Source of the DNA: Xylanibacter ruminicola
GTDB taxonomy: Bacteria; Bacteroidota; Bacteroidia; Bacteroidales; Bacteroidaceae
Direction: 5' to 3'
DNA length: 64,000 nucleotides
Assembly (NCBI GenBank): GCA_015060625.1
Contig: SUYC01000004.1
Coordinates: 1 to 64,000, forward strand
The notes below the pieces were generated by a model. It was not told where the DNA came from, did no database searches, and saw nothing but the letters and a program-made list of their open reading frames with translations. Positions 34,544 through 43,393 of the stretch are shown piece after piece. Each line of letters starts with the position of its first letter. The first letter of the stretch is position 1. The translations under genes were made by a program, and so were the position numbers.

Positions 34544-35230
34544 CTACTTTACCGCATTATACGACCTGATTTTTTGCAGCATCGCATCACACCATGCATT
34601 AGAGCCAAGTTTCTGATAGCGGTGATGGCCTATGGCCGACGGCGTAAACGTGGTTCCAAACTTGGAAGTGAGGGTGACGATGCCGCGCTCAGAAAGCAAG
34701 AACGAAGCGTCGCCCTCTACGGCATGGATGAGGGGCATCGGATCCCACATCTTCTGTCCCGTGTTGCAGTTATAATTCATATAAACTTGCTTGATGGGAT
34801 GAATGTCGGTCCAATTGATGTCGCTGAATACACCTGCCATGATATAGAGGGATTTCACCTTCTTACGCACCAATTCCACACCCGATAGGGACGAGAGCTC
34901 GTCGGGCTCCGAAGCCAGCAGCTGAGTCAGGCATGAGACGAAGTCTAAAGAACAGATGCTCACTGAATGGTCGGGCTGTGAGGCCAGCAACGCTCGGTAG
35001 AGTGTCCAGCCGTCGGGCAGTGTAGAATAGTCGCTGATGGTTCGTTTGGACATAGGTTCGCCCTTTTCGGTCGTCTGCTTATAGAGGTTCCTGTAATCGA
35101 TAAACACTCATGGGTTCTTGACGCCGTTGCGCTCCAGTCCGATGGGTAAGTTGGCATGGCTGAAATAGGTGTTCATCAAGTCAGTCAGAGCGGCATTGTC
35201 TTCACCTTTCCACTTGCAGAGTTTTTTCAT
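34544..35230 (-). pseudogene. Decayed nucleoside hydrolase-like gene
   Basis: The reading frame from ATG at 35230 (MKKLCKWKGEDNAALTDLMN...) runs to an in-frame TGA at 35108-35110 (after GVKNP) and continues without shift to 34544. The downstream part is recognisable as the nucleoside-hydrolase-like family: WTLYRALLASQPDHSVSICSLDFVSCLTQLL, LVRKKVKSLYIMAGVFSD, KMWDPMPLIHAVEG, LSERGIVTL and GHHRYQ. The N-terminal DxDxxxDD calcium and catalytic motif is absent, replaced by a short unrelated start. The middle is also shorter than expected. Truncation plus a nonsense codon mark it as a relic. A -7-like CAAAGGTA (TACCTTTG on minus, 35261-35268) remains upstream. Confidence 0.8.
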
Positions 35231-35300
35231 AATTATTCCATTTAATCTCATTCGTGGGGACAAAGGTACAACATTTTTTTTGAGGTACTAAACTATAAGA

Positions 35301-35417
35301 GGTGGAAAATTCTATCATAAAAGGAGTAATTTTGTGTCATATTGGGTCGCTGACACAAAATTACTCCTTTCTTTCCTTAATCTTACACCCATATTATTTC
35401 TTTGCAATGTACATTTG
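35301..35417 (+). promoter_or_regulatory. Operator-like inverted repeat and promoter of susC pair 4
   Basis: A perfect 20-bp inverted repeat (35320-35339 and 35351-35370, 11-nt loop) contains TTTTGTGTCA/TGACACAAAA. Upstream is GGTGGAAAATTCT (35301-35313). The -7 box is TACATTTG (35410-35417), with TTTGTGTCA starting 79 nt before it. The same layout, with the same 79-nt distance, occurs at 47071-47187. Over 40 ungapped positions (35301-35340 against 47071-47110) 30 bases match. There is no T tract, so this is unlikely to be a terminator. Confidence 0.65.
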
Positions 35418-35461
35418 CAACGCTAAATCGATCTAACATTAATTATAATAGTTAGGGGATT

Positions 35462-35508
35462 ACTCCCAAATCTGGTAAGGGGGAGTGCGCGATGTATTCC
35501 CCCACCAG
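35462..35508 (+). promoter_or_regulatory. Leader RNA hairpin with conserved 13-nt loop (susC pair 4)
   Basis: CTGGT-AA-GGGGGA (35472-35484) pairs with TCCCCC-ACCAG (35498-35508) around the loop GTGCGCGATGTAT. An upstream ACTCCC (35462-35467) can pair instead with GGGAGT (35481-35486), giving a possible alternative fold. A related hairpin with loop GTACGAGATGTAT lies before the CE8 gene at 52006-52036. It lies about 60 nt before the susC start, in the transcribed leader. The gene-free stretch 35231-35569 is fully used by this, the operator and the pseudogene's upstream box. Confidence 0.6.
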
Positions 35509-35569
35509 TTAAGAAAAACTGGTATCAATATACTACATAAACAATTTTAAAACAAAACAAAACCAAATT

Positions 35570-38500
35570 ATGAATCAAGCAATGAGAAAATTGTGCAAAC
35601 TATGCCTCTTAGCTGCATTCTTTGTATTGGCTCCTCCCGAGGTGCTGGCACAGACGATTGCCAAAGGACAAGTTTTTGACTCAACTAACGAGCCAATTAT
35701 TGGTGCTACCGTAGTAGAGAAAGGAAACACCAAAAATGCGACAGTAACCGACTTTGACGGTAACTTCAAACTTAAACTCCAGAAAGCCAAGGTGGTGGTT
35801 ATCTCCTACATTGGTATGCTACCACAGGAAGTTTCGGCCTCTGAAAACATGAAGGTTATCATGAAGGATGATGCAGCTAGCCTGGAAGAGGTTGTGGTAT
35901 TGGGTTACACCAGTAAAGCCCGAAAAGATTTGACGGGATCTGTAGGATCAGTAAGTGGTGTTAAGCTGGCCGAGGTTCCTGTAGCATCTGCCGGCGAGGC
36001 GCTGCAAGGTAAGATTGCTGGTGTACAGGTAAGTACCGTTGATGGTGCTCCTGGTGCAGACATCTATATCAAGATTCGTGGTGGTGCAGCCCTCGGGCAG
36101 AATAACCAGCCCCTCTACATTGTCGATGGTTTCCAGCAGGACAATATCAATGATATTCCTCCTACTGACATCCAGAGCATCGACGTACTGAAAGACGCTT
36201 CGCTTACCGCCATCTACGGTGCACGAGGCGGTAATGGTGTTGTAGTTGTTACTACCAAGAGTGCTCAGCAGGGTAAAGTCAAAGTTGAGTTCAACGCATA
36301 TGCCCAAGCCCGCCGTCTGGCTGGCAAGCAGGAAATGCTCAACTCATACGAGTTCGTAAGATACCAGCGCGACTGGGCTTATAACAATAAGACCAACACC
36401 TATGCTTTCCGAACCAACTTTGGTAACCCATCAGATATGGACATCTATAAGAATGCCGTTACTCACGACTGGCAGGACGAGTTGATGGGCGGAACACCTA
36501 TAACCCAGATGTATAATGCGACCGTTAACGGCGGTAACGACAGACTTCGTTTCAGTACATCGCTGACTCATCACGATGAGAAGGGTGTTATCGAGGGATC
36601 AGGTGTTCGCCGCACTAACATGAACACCAAGATTTTTGTACAGCTCTCTCCAAGAGTACGCCTGACTTTGAATCCACGTCTGACCTATCGTCGCGACATG
36701 GGTGCTGGTGCCGATGGTATCGGTACTGGCGGTCTGGTAGGAGTGCTGCGTTATCGACCAACAAACGGATACCGCGAGTTCACTTTCAACAAGGAAGAGG
36801 CTCTTATCTACAATCAGGAACGCTACTGGATGCTGGCCAGTCCTAAGGACGACATAGACCAAAACTACCAGAAAAAGCATTCTTATAGTTTTACAAATCA
36901 GGCATCTCTGTCTTGGGAAATTATCGATGGATTGACATTCAGGACAGACTTTGCCCAGTTCTGGGGATTCTCTGACACCAACCGATTCTGGGGATATCTT
37001 ACCGACACTGCCCATAGTAATGAGGATATGCCTGTTGCAAGAATCACAGATGTGAAACGCAACAAGTACACTTGGACAAACACGCTGAATTACGCTTTCA
37101 CTTATAAGGACGACCACAACTTCTCGTTCCTGATTGGTCATGAGATGTTTGACGACCAGAAGCGTACCAATGTTCAGACTTCACGCTATTTTCCACAGTT
37201 GATTACACCACAGAAAGCATTTGACAACATGGGGCTTGGTTCGGCTTACACAGCTACATCTACAGTGACCACTCCCGACCGTATGCTCTCCTTCTTCGGA
37301 CAAGCCAACTATAACTTCAAACACAAGTATCTACTCTCGCTAACCATGCGTGCGGATGGTAGCACAAAGTTTGCTCCCGGACATCAGTGGGGTTACTTTC
37401 CATCAGTATCAGGTGCATGGGTGCTCTCTGAGGAAGAATGGTGGAACAAGAACATCTTCAGCAACTTCAAGATTCGTGCTGCATATGGTCTCGCAGGTAA
37501 TAATGACATCGGCGACGACATGTGGCGCTACCAATATGCTATCAACGCATCGGGCGGTCCAAGCTGGGGCGAGAACACCCTTACCGAAAACGGTGAGGCT
37601 TACTATGCTGCAAGCAAGACATTCCCCAACGAGAAGATTAAATGGGAGACAACAGTAAACCGCAACCTGGCATTCGACATCAGCATGTTTAAAGGACGGC
37701 TATCAATCACGCCAGAGTTCTACTGGAACACTACTCGCGACATGCTATATACCAGTCTTATTCCAACCACAACTGGTTACTCTCAGCAGGTACAGAATGT
37801 AGGTCAGGTAACCAATAAAGGTATAGAGCTGACTATCAACTACCAGCTCTTCCAGAAGAAGGACTTTGACCTGAGTGTAAATGCCACGCTGGGCTTTAAC
37901 AAGACAAAGGTTGACAAGCTGAACAGCGAGGACACGCAAATTTGGAGTAACTCTAAGAACGCCCGTAGCGGATGGAACCCACAGTATGACGACTTCTGCC
38001 TGCGCGTAGGCGAGGAAATCGGTCTGATCTATGGTTTCGTTTACGACGGTATCTATACTTTCGACGACTTTGAGCGCGACGGATTTACCTACAGACTGAA
38101 AGAGGGCGTAGTAAACGGACTGTACTACCAGAATACTGACACTGGTGTAAACAATGTACATCCTGGCGATCCTAAGTTCAAGGACCTGAACGGCGACGGA
38201 CAGATTGACGAGAACGACCGCACGGTCATTGGTAACACCAACCCAAGACTTCAGGGTGGTTTCGGATTCAGCGGCAGCTGGAAAAACTTTGACTTCAATG
38301 CAAACTTTGTTTACTTCCTGAACTTCGACGTGCTGAACGCCACAAAGTATCGTTTGTCTTCATCTACTGGCAACTCCACAACAAGTCCTCTGAACGTATT
38401 GTCAGACTTCGACTACGACAACCGTTGGGTTTATTTTGGCGACATCTACAACACCAATGCAGACGGCACACAATCACTCTACTGGATGAGTGAGCAATTG

Positions 38501-38860
38501 GTAAACAACAGTCAGAAGTACGAGTATCTGAATGAGTACGAGCGCATCAATGCCAACAAAACGCTCTGGAATCCAATGCGCATAGCTACCGATTACACCA
38601 CATCATATTCGGTTGAGGATGGTTCGTTCCTGCGCTTGCAGAATGTCACCGTGGGTTACACCTTGCCAAAGAAACTCACCAACAAGTGGGGAGTTGAGCG
38701 CTTGCGCATTTACTTCACTGGTTCCAACCTATTCTGCATAACCAACTATTCAGGTTACGATCCTGAGGTTGATATTCAGAGCGGCTTGACACCAAGCGTT
38801 GACTATAACCGCTACCCTCGTAGCCGTGCTTATCTCTTAGGTATAAACTTGTCATTCTAA
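35570..38860 (+). CDS. SusC/RagA TonB-dependent transporter (pair 4)
   Basis: Product of 1096 aa. The signal peptide is nearly identical to that of pair 3 (MNQAMRKLCKLCLLAAFFVLAPPEVLA). A regulatory-like domain follows (about 30-110), then the plug with LEEVVVLGYTSKARKDLTGSV and VLKDASLTAIYGARGGNGVVVVTTK, and a full barrel ending in LLGINLSF. The plug signature GARGGNG differs from the common GSRGANG. It has a leader of about 145 nt with a conserved hairpin and a promoter with an operator-like inverted repeat. Operon with SusD and a large beta-helix lipoprotein. Confidence 0.95.
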   Translation: MNQAMRKLCKLCLLAAFFVLAPPEVLAQTIAKGQVFDSTNEPIIGATVVEKGNTKNATVTDFDGNFKLKLQKAKVVVISYIGMLPQEVSASENMKVIMKDDAASLEEVVVLGYTSKARKDLTGSVGSVSGVKLAEVPVASAGEALQGKIAGVQVSTVDGAPGADIYIKIRGGAALGQNNQPLYIVDGFQQDNINDIPPTDIQSIDVLKDASLTAIYGARGGNGVVVVTTKSAQQGKVKVEFNAYAQARRLAGKQEMLNSYEFVRYQRDWAYNNKTNTYAFRTNFGNPSDMDIYKNAVTHDWQDELMGGTPITQMYNATVNGGNDRLRFSTSLTHHDEKGVIEGSGVRRTNMNTKIFVQLSPRVRLTLNPRLTYRRDMGAGADGIGTGGLVGVLRYRPTNGYREFTFNKEEALIYNQERYWMLASPKDDIDQNYQKKHSYSFTNQASLSWEIIDGLTFRTDFAQFWGFSDTNRFWGYLTDTAHSNEDMPVARITDVKRNKYTWTNTLNYAFTYKDDHNFSFLIGHEMFDDQKRTNVQTSRYFPQLITPQKAFDNMGLGSAYTATSTVTTPDRMLSFFGQANYNFKHKYLLSLTMRADGSTKFAPGHQWGYFPSVSGAWVLSEEEWWNKNIFSNFKIRAAYGLAGNNDIGDDMWRYQYAINASGGPSWGENTLTENGEAYYAASKTFPNEKIKWETTVNRNLAFDISMFKGRLSITPEFYWNTTRDMLYTSLIPTTTGYSQQVQNVGQVTNKGIELTINYQLFQKKDFDLSVNATLGFNKTKVDKLNSEDTQIWSNSKNARSGWNPQYDDFCLRVGEEIGLIYGFVYDGIYTFDDFERDGFTYRLKEGVVNGLYYQNTDTGVNNVHPGDPKFKDLNGDGQIDENDRTVIGNTNPRLQGGFGFSGSWKNFDFNANFVYFLNFDVLNATKYRLSSSTGNSTTSPLNVLSDFDYDNRWVYFGDIYNTNADGTQSLYWMSEQLVNNSQKYEYLNEYERINANKTLWNPMRIATDYTTSYSVEDGSFLRLQNVTVGYTLPKKLTNKWGVERLRIYFTGSNLFCITNYSGYDPEVDIQSGLTPSVDYNRYPRSRAYLLGINLSF

Positions 38861-38873
38861 AAAAAGAAATACA

Positions 38874-40859
38874 ATGAAGAAGAAAAATATAATCATTGCA
38901 GGATTGGCTCTCATGGGACTGACAGCTTGTAGCGACTATCTCGAAGTGGATTCTCCATCAAGCGTAAACGACGAGTATGTGTTCAGCAATACTGATGAAG
39001 CCAACTCTCTGCTTAACGGTGTCTATGAAGCCGTGTCGAGTAACAACACCTACGGCAACGCTTTCCTGACTACTTATAATTTGAACAGCGACGTAGAATT
39101 CACCACAAGCTCACAGGAGTCTCAGACAGCAGCCCACAACGAGTACAAGCTGTTTGATGCAGAAGCCGACGCAAGCGGACTGACATCCATGTGGAATCAG
39201 GTATATCTCACTATAGAGCGCGCTAACAACTTTATCAATGCTGCCGAGAAGAGTAAAATCTACGGTGACGAGAATTTGAACCAGATGATAGGCGAAGCAA
39301 AGTGTATCCGCGCCATGAGTTATCTCGACGCTGTCATCTTGTTTGGCGACATTCCATTCTCATTCACTCGCACTATTGATGCAAGTAATTTGGTAATGCC
39401 TATCAGCGACCGCGACGAGATTCTCACAGCTCTCATCAACGACCTGAAGGTAGCTGCTCCAAAGATGAAGCTGTCATCAGAGATTACAGAGGGGATAGAA
39501 CGTTGCTCAAAGGAGTTTGCATGGGCACTCATAGCCCGTATAGCTCTTTATCGTGGCGGCTACTCCTTGCATCCTAACACCTCTAATCCAAGCGACGTAG
39601 GCGAAATGAAGCGTGCTACCGACTATCAGGAATACTACCAGATTGCAAAGACTTATTGCGACTCTGTGATAAAAGCCGGTACCCACAGCCTTACAAATGA
39701 TTGGTACAATGTATTCATCGACGAGTGTAACTATAAGGTGAATAATTCTGACGACCCAATCTTCGAGATTCCTTTCACCATGAACGTGAATGGTAACATC
39801 GGCTATGTACACGGGCCTAAAGGAAGCGCTATTGCTGCCGGTGGTACTGAGGCTCCCAACTATTGGGGAACATCAAACGGCAGTGTCGGTCTGAATGCAT
39901 TCTTCCGCTTCAGCTATGATTCGCAAGACGTTCGCCGCAATGCCATAGGTTACTGGAGTTACGACGGCTATGGTACTCCTACCGTGTTAGCAGGCTACAA
40001 CAACTACTGCAACAAGTGGTCTAAATTCTGGGACGAAGGACACCGTCAGGGCATAACCAGTTCCAATAATACTGGTATCAACTTCCCATATATGCGCTAT
40101 GCCGACGTTCTACTGATGTTTGCAGAGGCTGAGAACGAGCTTAACGGTCCAACAGATGCCGCAAAAAATGCCCTCAAACAGGTACGCGAGCGTGCTTTCC
40201 GTGGTGCAGCCAACAAGAGTGCAATGGTCGATACATACGTAGATGCTGCCGGAAGCAAGGAAGCCTTCTTCGAACTCATATTCAACGAACGTGCATGGGA
40301 GTTTGCCGGTGAAGGACTCCGTTGGAAGGATCTGGTGCGCTGGAACCGCTATGCCGAAGTGGTGTTCAAGACTTTTTGGACATACTATGGCAAAGCTACC
40401 GATGACTATACATACGATATAGATGACAAGTTCGACAGCTACCCAACTGACTTTTACTACAAGGTTGTTTCAAATCCTGGCGATGGTAGCTATCCTAACA
40501 AGATGCTGGATGTACTTGAGTTCTTCAAGTATGAGAGCGACACACTGACAATCGACAATCTCTGGGAGAACTTCGGTCTGAACGGAAAGTATATGCCTTC
40601 TACCACTGGTGCCGATGCCTGGAAACAAGGCACATGGTTCAGTTGGCAGAACGACGACGGCGCACGTCCTGAAGTACGCTGCTCACTGCGAGGCTACATC
40701 TACATCAACGTAGAGGGAACAAAGATTCCGGCCTCAATGCCTGAGCTATCTGCCGGTATGGACTACAGCACGCTGCCTCCTGTACGCTATATCCTGCCTA
40801 TTCCTCAGGATGCCGTTACACGTAGTAATGGATTATACAAGAATTACTATGGCTATTAA
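38874..40859 (+). CDS. SusD/RagB-like lipoprotein (pair 4)
   Basis: Product of 661 aa with the lipoprotein signal MKKKNIIIAGLALMGLTACSDYLEVDSP. Core motifs include MIGEAKCIRAMSYLDAVILFGDIPFSF and FNERAWEFAGEGLRWKDLVRWNRY. It begins 13 bp after the susC stop. The length is at the upper end for SusD. Ligand unknown; pectic oligosaccharide by context. Confidence 0.93.
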   Translation: MKKKNIIIAGLALMGLTACSDYLEVDSPSSVNDEYVFSNTDEANSLLNGVYEAVSSNNTYGNAFLTTYNLNSDVEFTTSSQESQTAAHNEYKLFDAEADASGLTSMWNQVYLTIERANNFINAAEKSKIYGDENLNQMIGEAKCIRAMSYLDAVILFGDIPFSFTRTIDASNLVMPISDRDEILTALINDLKVAAPKMKLSSEITEGIERCSKEFAWALIARIALYRGGYSLHPNTSNPSDVGEMKRATDYQEYYQIAKTYCDSVIKAGTHSLTNDWYNVFIDECNYKVNNSDDPIFEIPFTMNVNGNIGYVHGPKGSAIAAGGTEAPNYWGTSNGSVGLNAFFRFSYDSQDVRRNAIGYWSYDGYGTPTVLAGYNNYCNKWSKFWDEGHRQGITSSNNTGINFPYMRYADVLLMFAEAENELNGPTDAAKNALKQVRERAFRGAANKSAMVDTYVDAAGSKEAFFELIFNERAWEFAGEGLRWKDLVRWNRYAEVVFKTFWTYYGKATDDYTYDIDDKFDSYPTDFYYKVVSNPGDGSYPNKMLDVLEFFKYESDTLTIDNLWENFGLNGKYMPSTTGADAWKQGTWFSWQNDDGARPEVRCSLRGYIYINVEGTKIPASMPELSAGMDYSTLPPVRYILPIPQDAVTRSNGLYKNYYGY

Positions 40860-40880
40860 TTCTAAAAAAGAGACGAAAAA

Positions 40881-43262
40881 ATGAAGAAATATAGTTTTTA
40901 TATCCTCCTGCTCATGGTTTGTTTCTCTGTGGCACTGACCAGTTGTAAGGATGATAAGTTAGATGCAGACAATTATAATCATCAGAGCGACCGTCTGTTT
41001 ATGCCGCAGTTCCGTGTTACACAGAATACCGGTAATAGCGCTGACCAGTATGGCTGCGGTATCGCAAGCGAATTTGCATATAGTGGAAGTACACATGTAA
41101 ACGATATCTGGCTCAATTGGTACGGTGTTGAAGGGGCAATTGCATACCACCTGAAAGGAAAAGTTCAAGGCGGACGCTGGAACCAAGACGAGATTCTGGA
41201 TACCATTCTCTATGTTGATGAGGCTCATCCAGAACGTAGCCTGAGTTTCCTCCATGAGGACTTGGCCTACTCAACAGGCTATCTGTATTGTATTCAGGCT
41301 ATCTCACCAAAGGGCGAGGCCTATAATTCAAAATGGTCGGGCAACCTGAGTGAGGCAGGCACTGGTGTCGATGATCTGGGACACCAAAGTGATATGTCGC
41401 GCGACGATGATCGCGGCGCTCTTTGGTCTGGTTCGCTCAATACCGGTATGCGTTACGATATCCCTGCCATCTTCTGGGTTGAGAACGTTACTAAGAATAC
41501 CATGCGCGTAAAGTTCAACACGACTGTTGAAGGTTTATATGCAGACTTCTTAGAAGCATCAGACAGTCTCACTATCAGCGCAGACGGTAAGAAGTGGCAG
41601 TTCGACCGCATTACTATCCAACCTTCATCAGATAATCCAGATCTGCCATCACTTACTCATCATGTGACAGCAACAGATCTGGAAAACGGATATGTGGATT
41701 TCGACGGTTTGGAGTCAAATGCTGCCTACATTGTAAACGGTTCAAACTCTAAAGTTTCACGTTATTACGACAGCCAGTTTAACAGTACCATGGTACGTAT
41801 GCAAGGTGATCCTGCCGAGCCTATCAAGATTGCATGGGCTCCCGACCCCAACGACACCATACTGGCCAACACTGTTAAGAATGCAAAGGACCTGCTTGGC
41901 AAGGTCACCCGCATCGATACTGTATTCATCAACTATATGAAAGACAACAGCATTTCTGAGGGGCAGGTATTCTATCTTGAGGGTGGAAAAACCTATTATA
42001 TCCAGTCAAGCTTCAATATGACCAAGGGATTCACATTGGAAACCGATCCTGCCGACCTTGCCGCAGGAAAGGGACGTGCCGAGATTCTATTGGGCGTAGG
42101 TACAAGTGATGACGAAGGCTACTCTACCAATGCCACTACCATTATGCTTTGTCGTAACGCTGCAAGTGGCGCCGAGAATGGCGTGTCATTGGCCATCCAA
42201 CCGATACGCTTCAACCAGCTTAACATTCACCCACATATGGTATGGAACTATATGGACAAAAATGGTACTGGCGGTGACAGCAAGCGTAACATCAATGGTA
42301 ACTATTTCATTAACATGAATTCTCAGGGACTGTCGTTCTCACTCTCAGAGTTAAGCATTACCAACTGTACCTTCAGCGGTTTGACGCGCGGATTCATCCG
42401 ATTCCAAGGACCTAACCGCCAGCTCATTGAGCACATGGTTGTGGAGGGATGCGTATTCACCGACTGCGGTCCGTACGATGCCAGCGGACGTGGATACTCT
42501 TGGTTTGCTGGTCCTGGTAACCGTAAGGACTCTAACTTCTTCCAGTGGTTGGAAGTCAAGAACAATTCGTTCATCGATGTTCCTAAACATGCATTCGTAT
42601 CAGAAAATGGTAATCTTGCATGGCCGGCCAACACCAAATGGAACATCGAGATTGAGAACAACACATTCGTCAACTTGAGTACACGCAGTTCAAGTAGCGG
42701 TCATGGAATGCTTATCGAAACACGCTATGCTCCTGCAGGAACGAAGATTACCGTCAAGAAGAACCTGTTCGTACTGGTGCGCAAGGGGGACTCTGACGAT
42801 CGTAGCCTCTACATGCGCGGTATGCGTATCGATACAAAGGATATCAGCTACGACTTTGCCGACAACTACGCAACAACCGTTCCCGCATGGGGAAACTACA
42901 AGGCATCTACCGATGCTACGACAACCCTAAGCGACGGTCTGTTCACCAACTATCAGTTCAGCCACACTTCAAGTGGTGCAGGCTATCAGAAGGGTGCCTT
43001 GAACGTTGGTGGCTACGGCGAAACGCAAATCAAATTCGGCGACAACCGCAACAGCAATGAAGACGATGAAATAGGCTATCAGCTTGCTCCTGAGGAACTC
43101 TTCAAAGATCCGCAACCATTGCAGACCAACGGACATGCCGATATGCACCGCCATAACGTAGATGGCTTCTATTATAAGCTTACAGACAAGGTTAAGAGCC
43201 ATCCTATCTACACAAAGAAGATTGGCGACCAGCGCTGGGCAACAGGAGCTCCTTGGAAATAA
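40881..43262 (+). CDS. Large beta-helix surface lipoprotein
   Basis: Product of 793 aa with lipobox LLLMVCFSVALTSCKDD. The first 330 residues contain Fn3-like sandwich regions (about 70-150 and 190-310). Residues about 330-760 carry beta-helix strands and turns (LSELSITNCTFSGLTRGFIRF, VVEGCVFTDCGPYD, LEVKNNSFIDVPKHAF, IEIENNTFVNLST, ITVKKNLFVLV). The C-terminus KKIGDQRWATGAPWK matches the DUF5123-like ending of the protein at 32919. It occupies the third position after SusC/SusD, as in operon 3. No pectate-lyase catalytic motif is recognised; either glycan binding or an unassigned lyase activity is possible. Confidence 0.75.
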   Translation: MKKYSFYILLLMVCFSVALTSCKDDKLDADNYNHQSDRLFMPQFRVTQNTGNSADQYGCGIASEFAYSGSTHVNDIWLNWYGVEGAIAYHLKGKVQGGRWNQDEILDTILYVDEAHPERSLSFLHEDLAYSTGYLYCIQAISPKGEAYNSKWSGNLSEAGTGVDDLGHQSDMSRDDDRGALWSGSLNTGMRYDIPAIFWVENVTKNTMRVKFNTTVEGLYADFLEASDSLTISADGKKWQFDRITIQPSSDNPDLPSLTHHVTATDLENGYVDFDGLESNAAYIVNGSNSKVSRYYDSQFNSTMVRMQGDPAEPIKIAWAPDPNDTILANTVKNAKDLLGKVTRIDTVFINYMKDNSISEGQVFYLEGGKTYYIQSSFNMTKGFTLETDPADLAAGKGRAEILLGVGTSDDEGYSTNATTIMLCRNAASGAENGVSLAIQPIRFNQLNIHPHMVWNYMDKNGTGGDSKRNINGNYFINMNSQGLSFSLSELSITNCTFSGLTRGFIRFQGPNRQLIEHMVVEGCVFTDCGPYDASGRGYSWFAGPGNRKDSNFFQWLEVKNNSFIDVPKHAFVSENGNLAWPANTKWNIEIENNTFVNLSTRSSSSGHGMLIETRYAPAGTKITVKKNLFVLVRKGDSDDRSLYMRGMRIDTKDISYDFADNYATTVPAWGNYKASTDATTTLSDGLFTNYQFSHTSSGAGYQKGALNVGGYGETQIKFGDNRNSNEDDEIGYQLAPEELFKDPQPLQTNGHADMHRHNVDGFYYKLTDKVKSHPIYTKKIGDQRWATGAPWK

Positions 43263-43287
43263 ACGTCACTAAACACTCTATTAAGAA

Positions 43288-43320
43288 AGGCGAATACAGC
43301 ATTTGTATTCGCCCTTTTTA
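43288..43320 (+). terminator. Terminator of operon 4
   Basis: GGCGAATAC (43289-43297) and GTATTCGCC (43305-43313) form a perfect 9-bp stem with a 7-nt loop, followed by CTTTTT. Confidence 0.9.
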
Positions 43321-43338
43321 TCATTTTGCACAATTTTC

Positions 43339-43369
43339 TTGGTTAAATAAAAGTTTTATTATAAATTTG
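43339..43369 (+). promoter_or_regulatory. Promoter of the Asp-box protein gene
   Basis: TTGG (43339-43342), 19 nt, TAAATTTG (43362-43369). It is a close copy of the promoter at 44503-44533: both spacers contain AATAAAAGTTTT at the same offset. It fixes the start of the downstream gene at 43394. Confidence 0.8.
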
Positions 43370-43393
43370 CAATCTCATAAAGAACTACGACAT

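Noticed and set aside
35108..35110. Possible TGA recoding (selenocysteine or read-through) in the nucleoside hydrolase frame
   Set aside because: No SECIS-like structure was recognised, the position is not a conserved Cys/Sec site, and the gene also lacks its catalytic N-terminus. Decay is simpler.
35320..35370. The 20-bp inverted repeat as a simple terminator
   Set aside because: No T run on either side, no plus-strand gene upstream to terminate, and a related copy at a fixed distance from another promoter.
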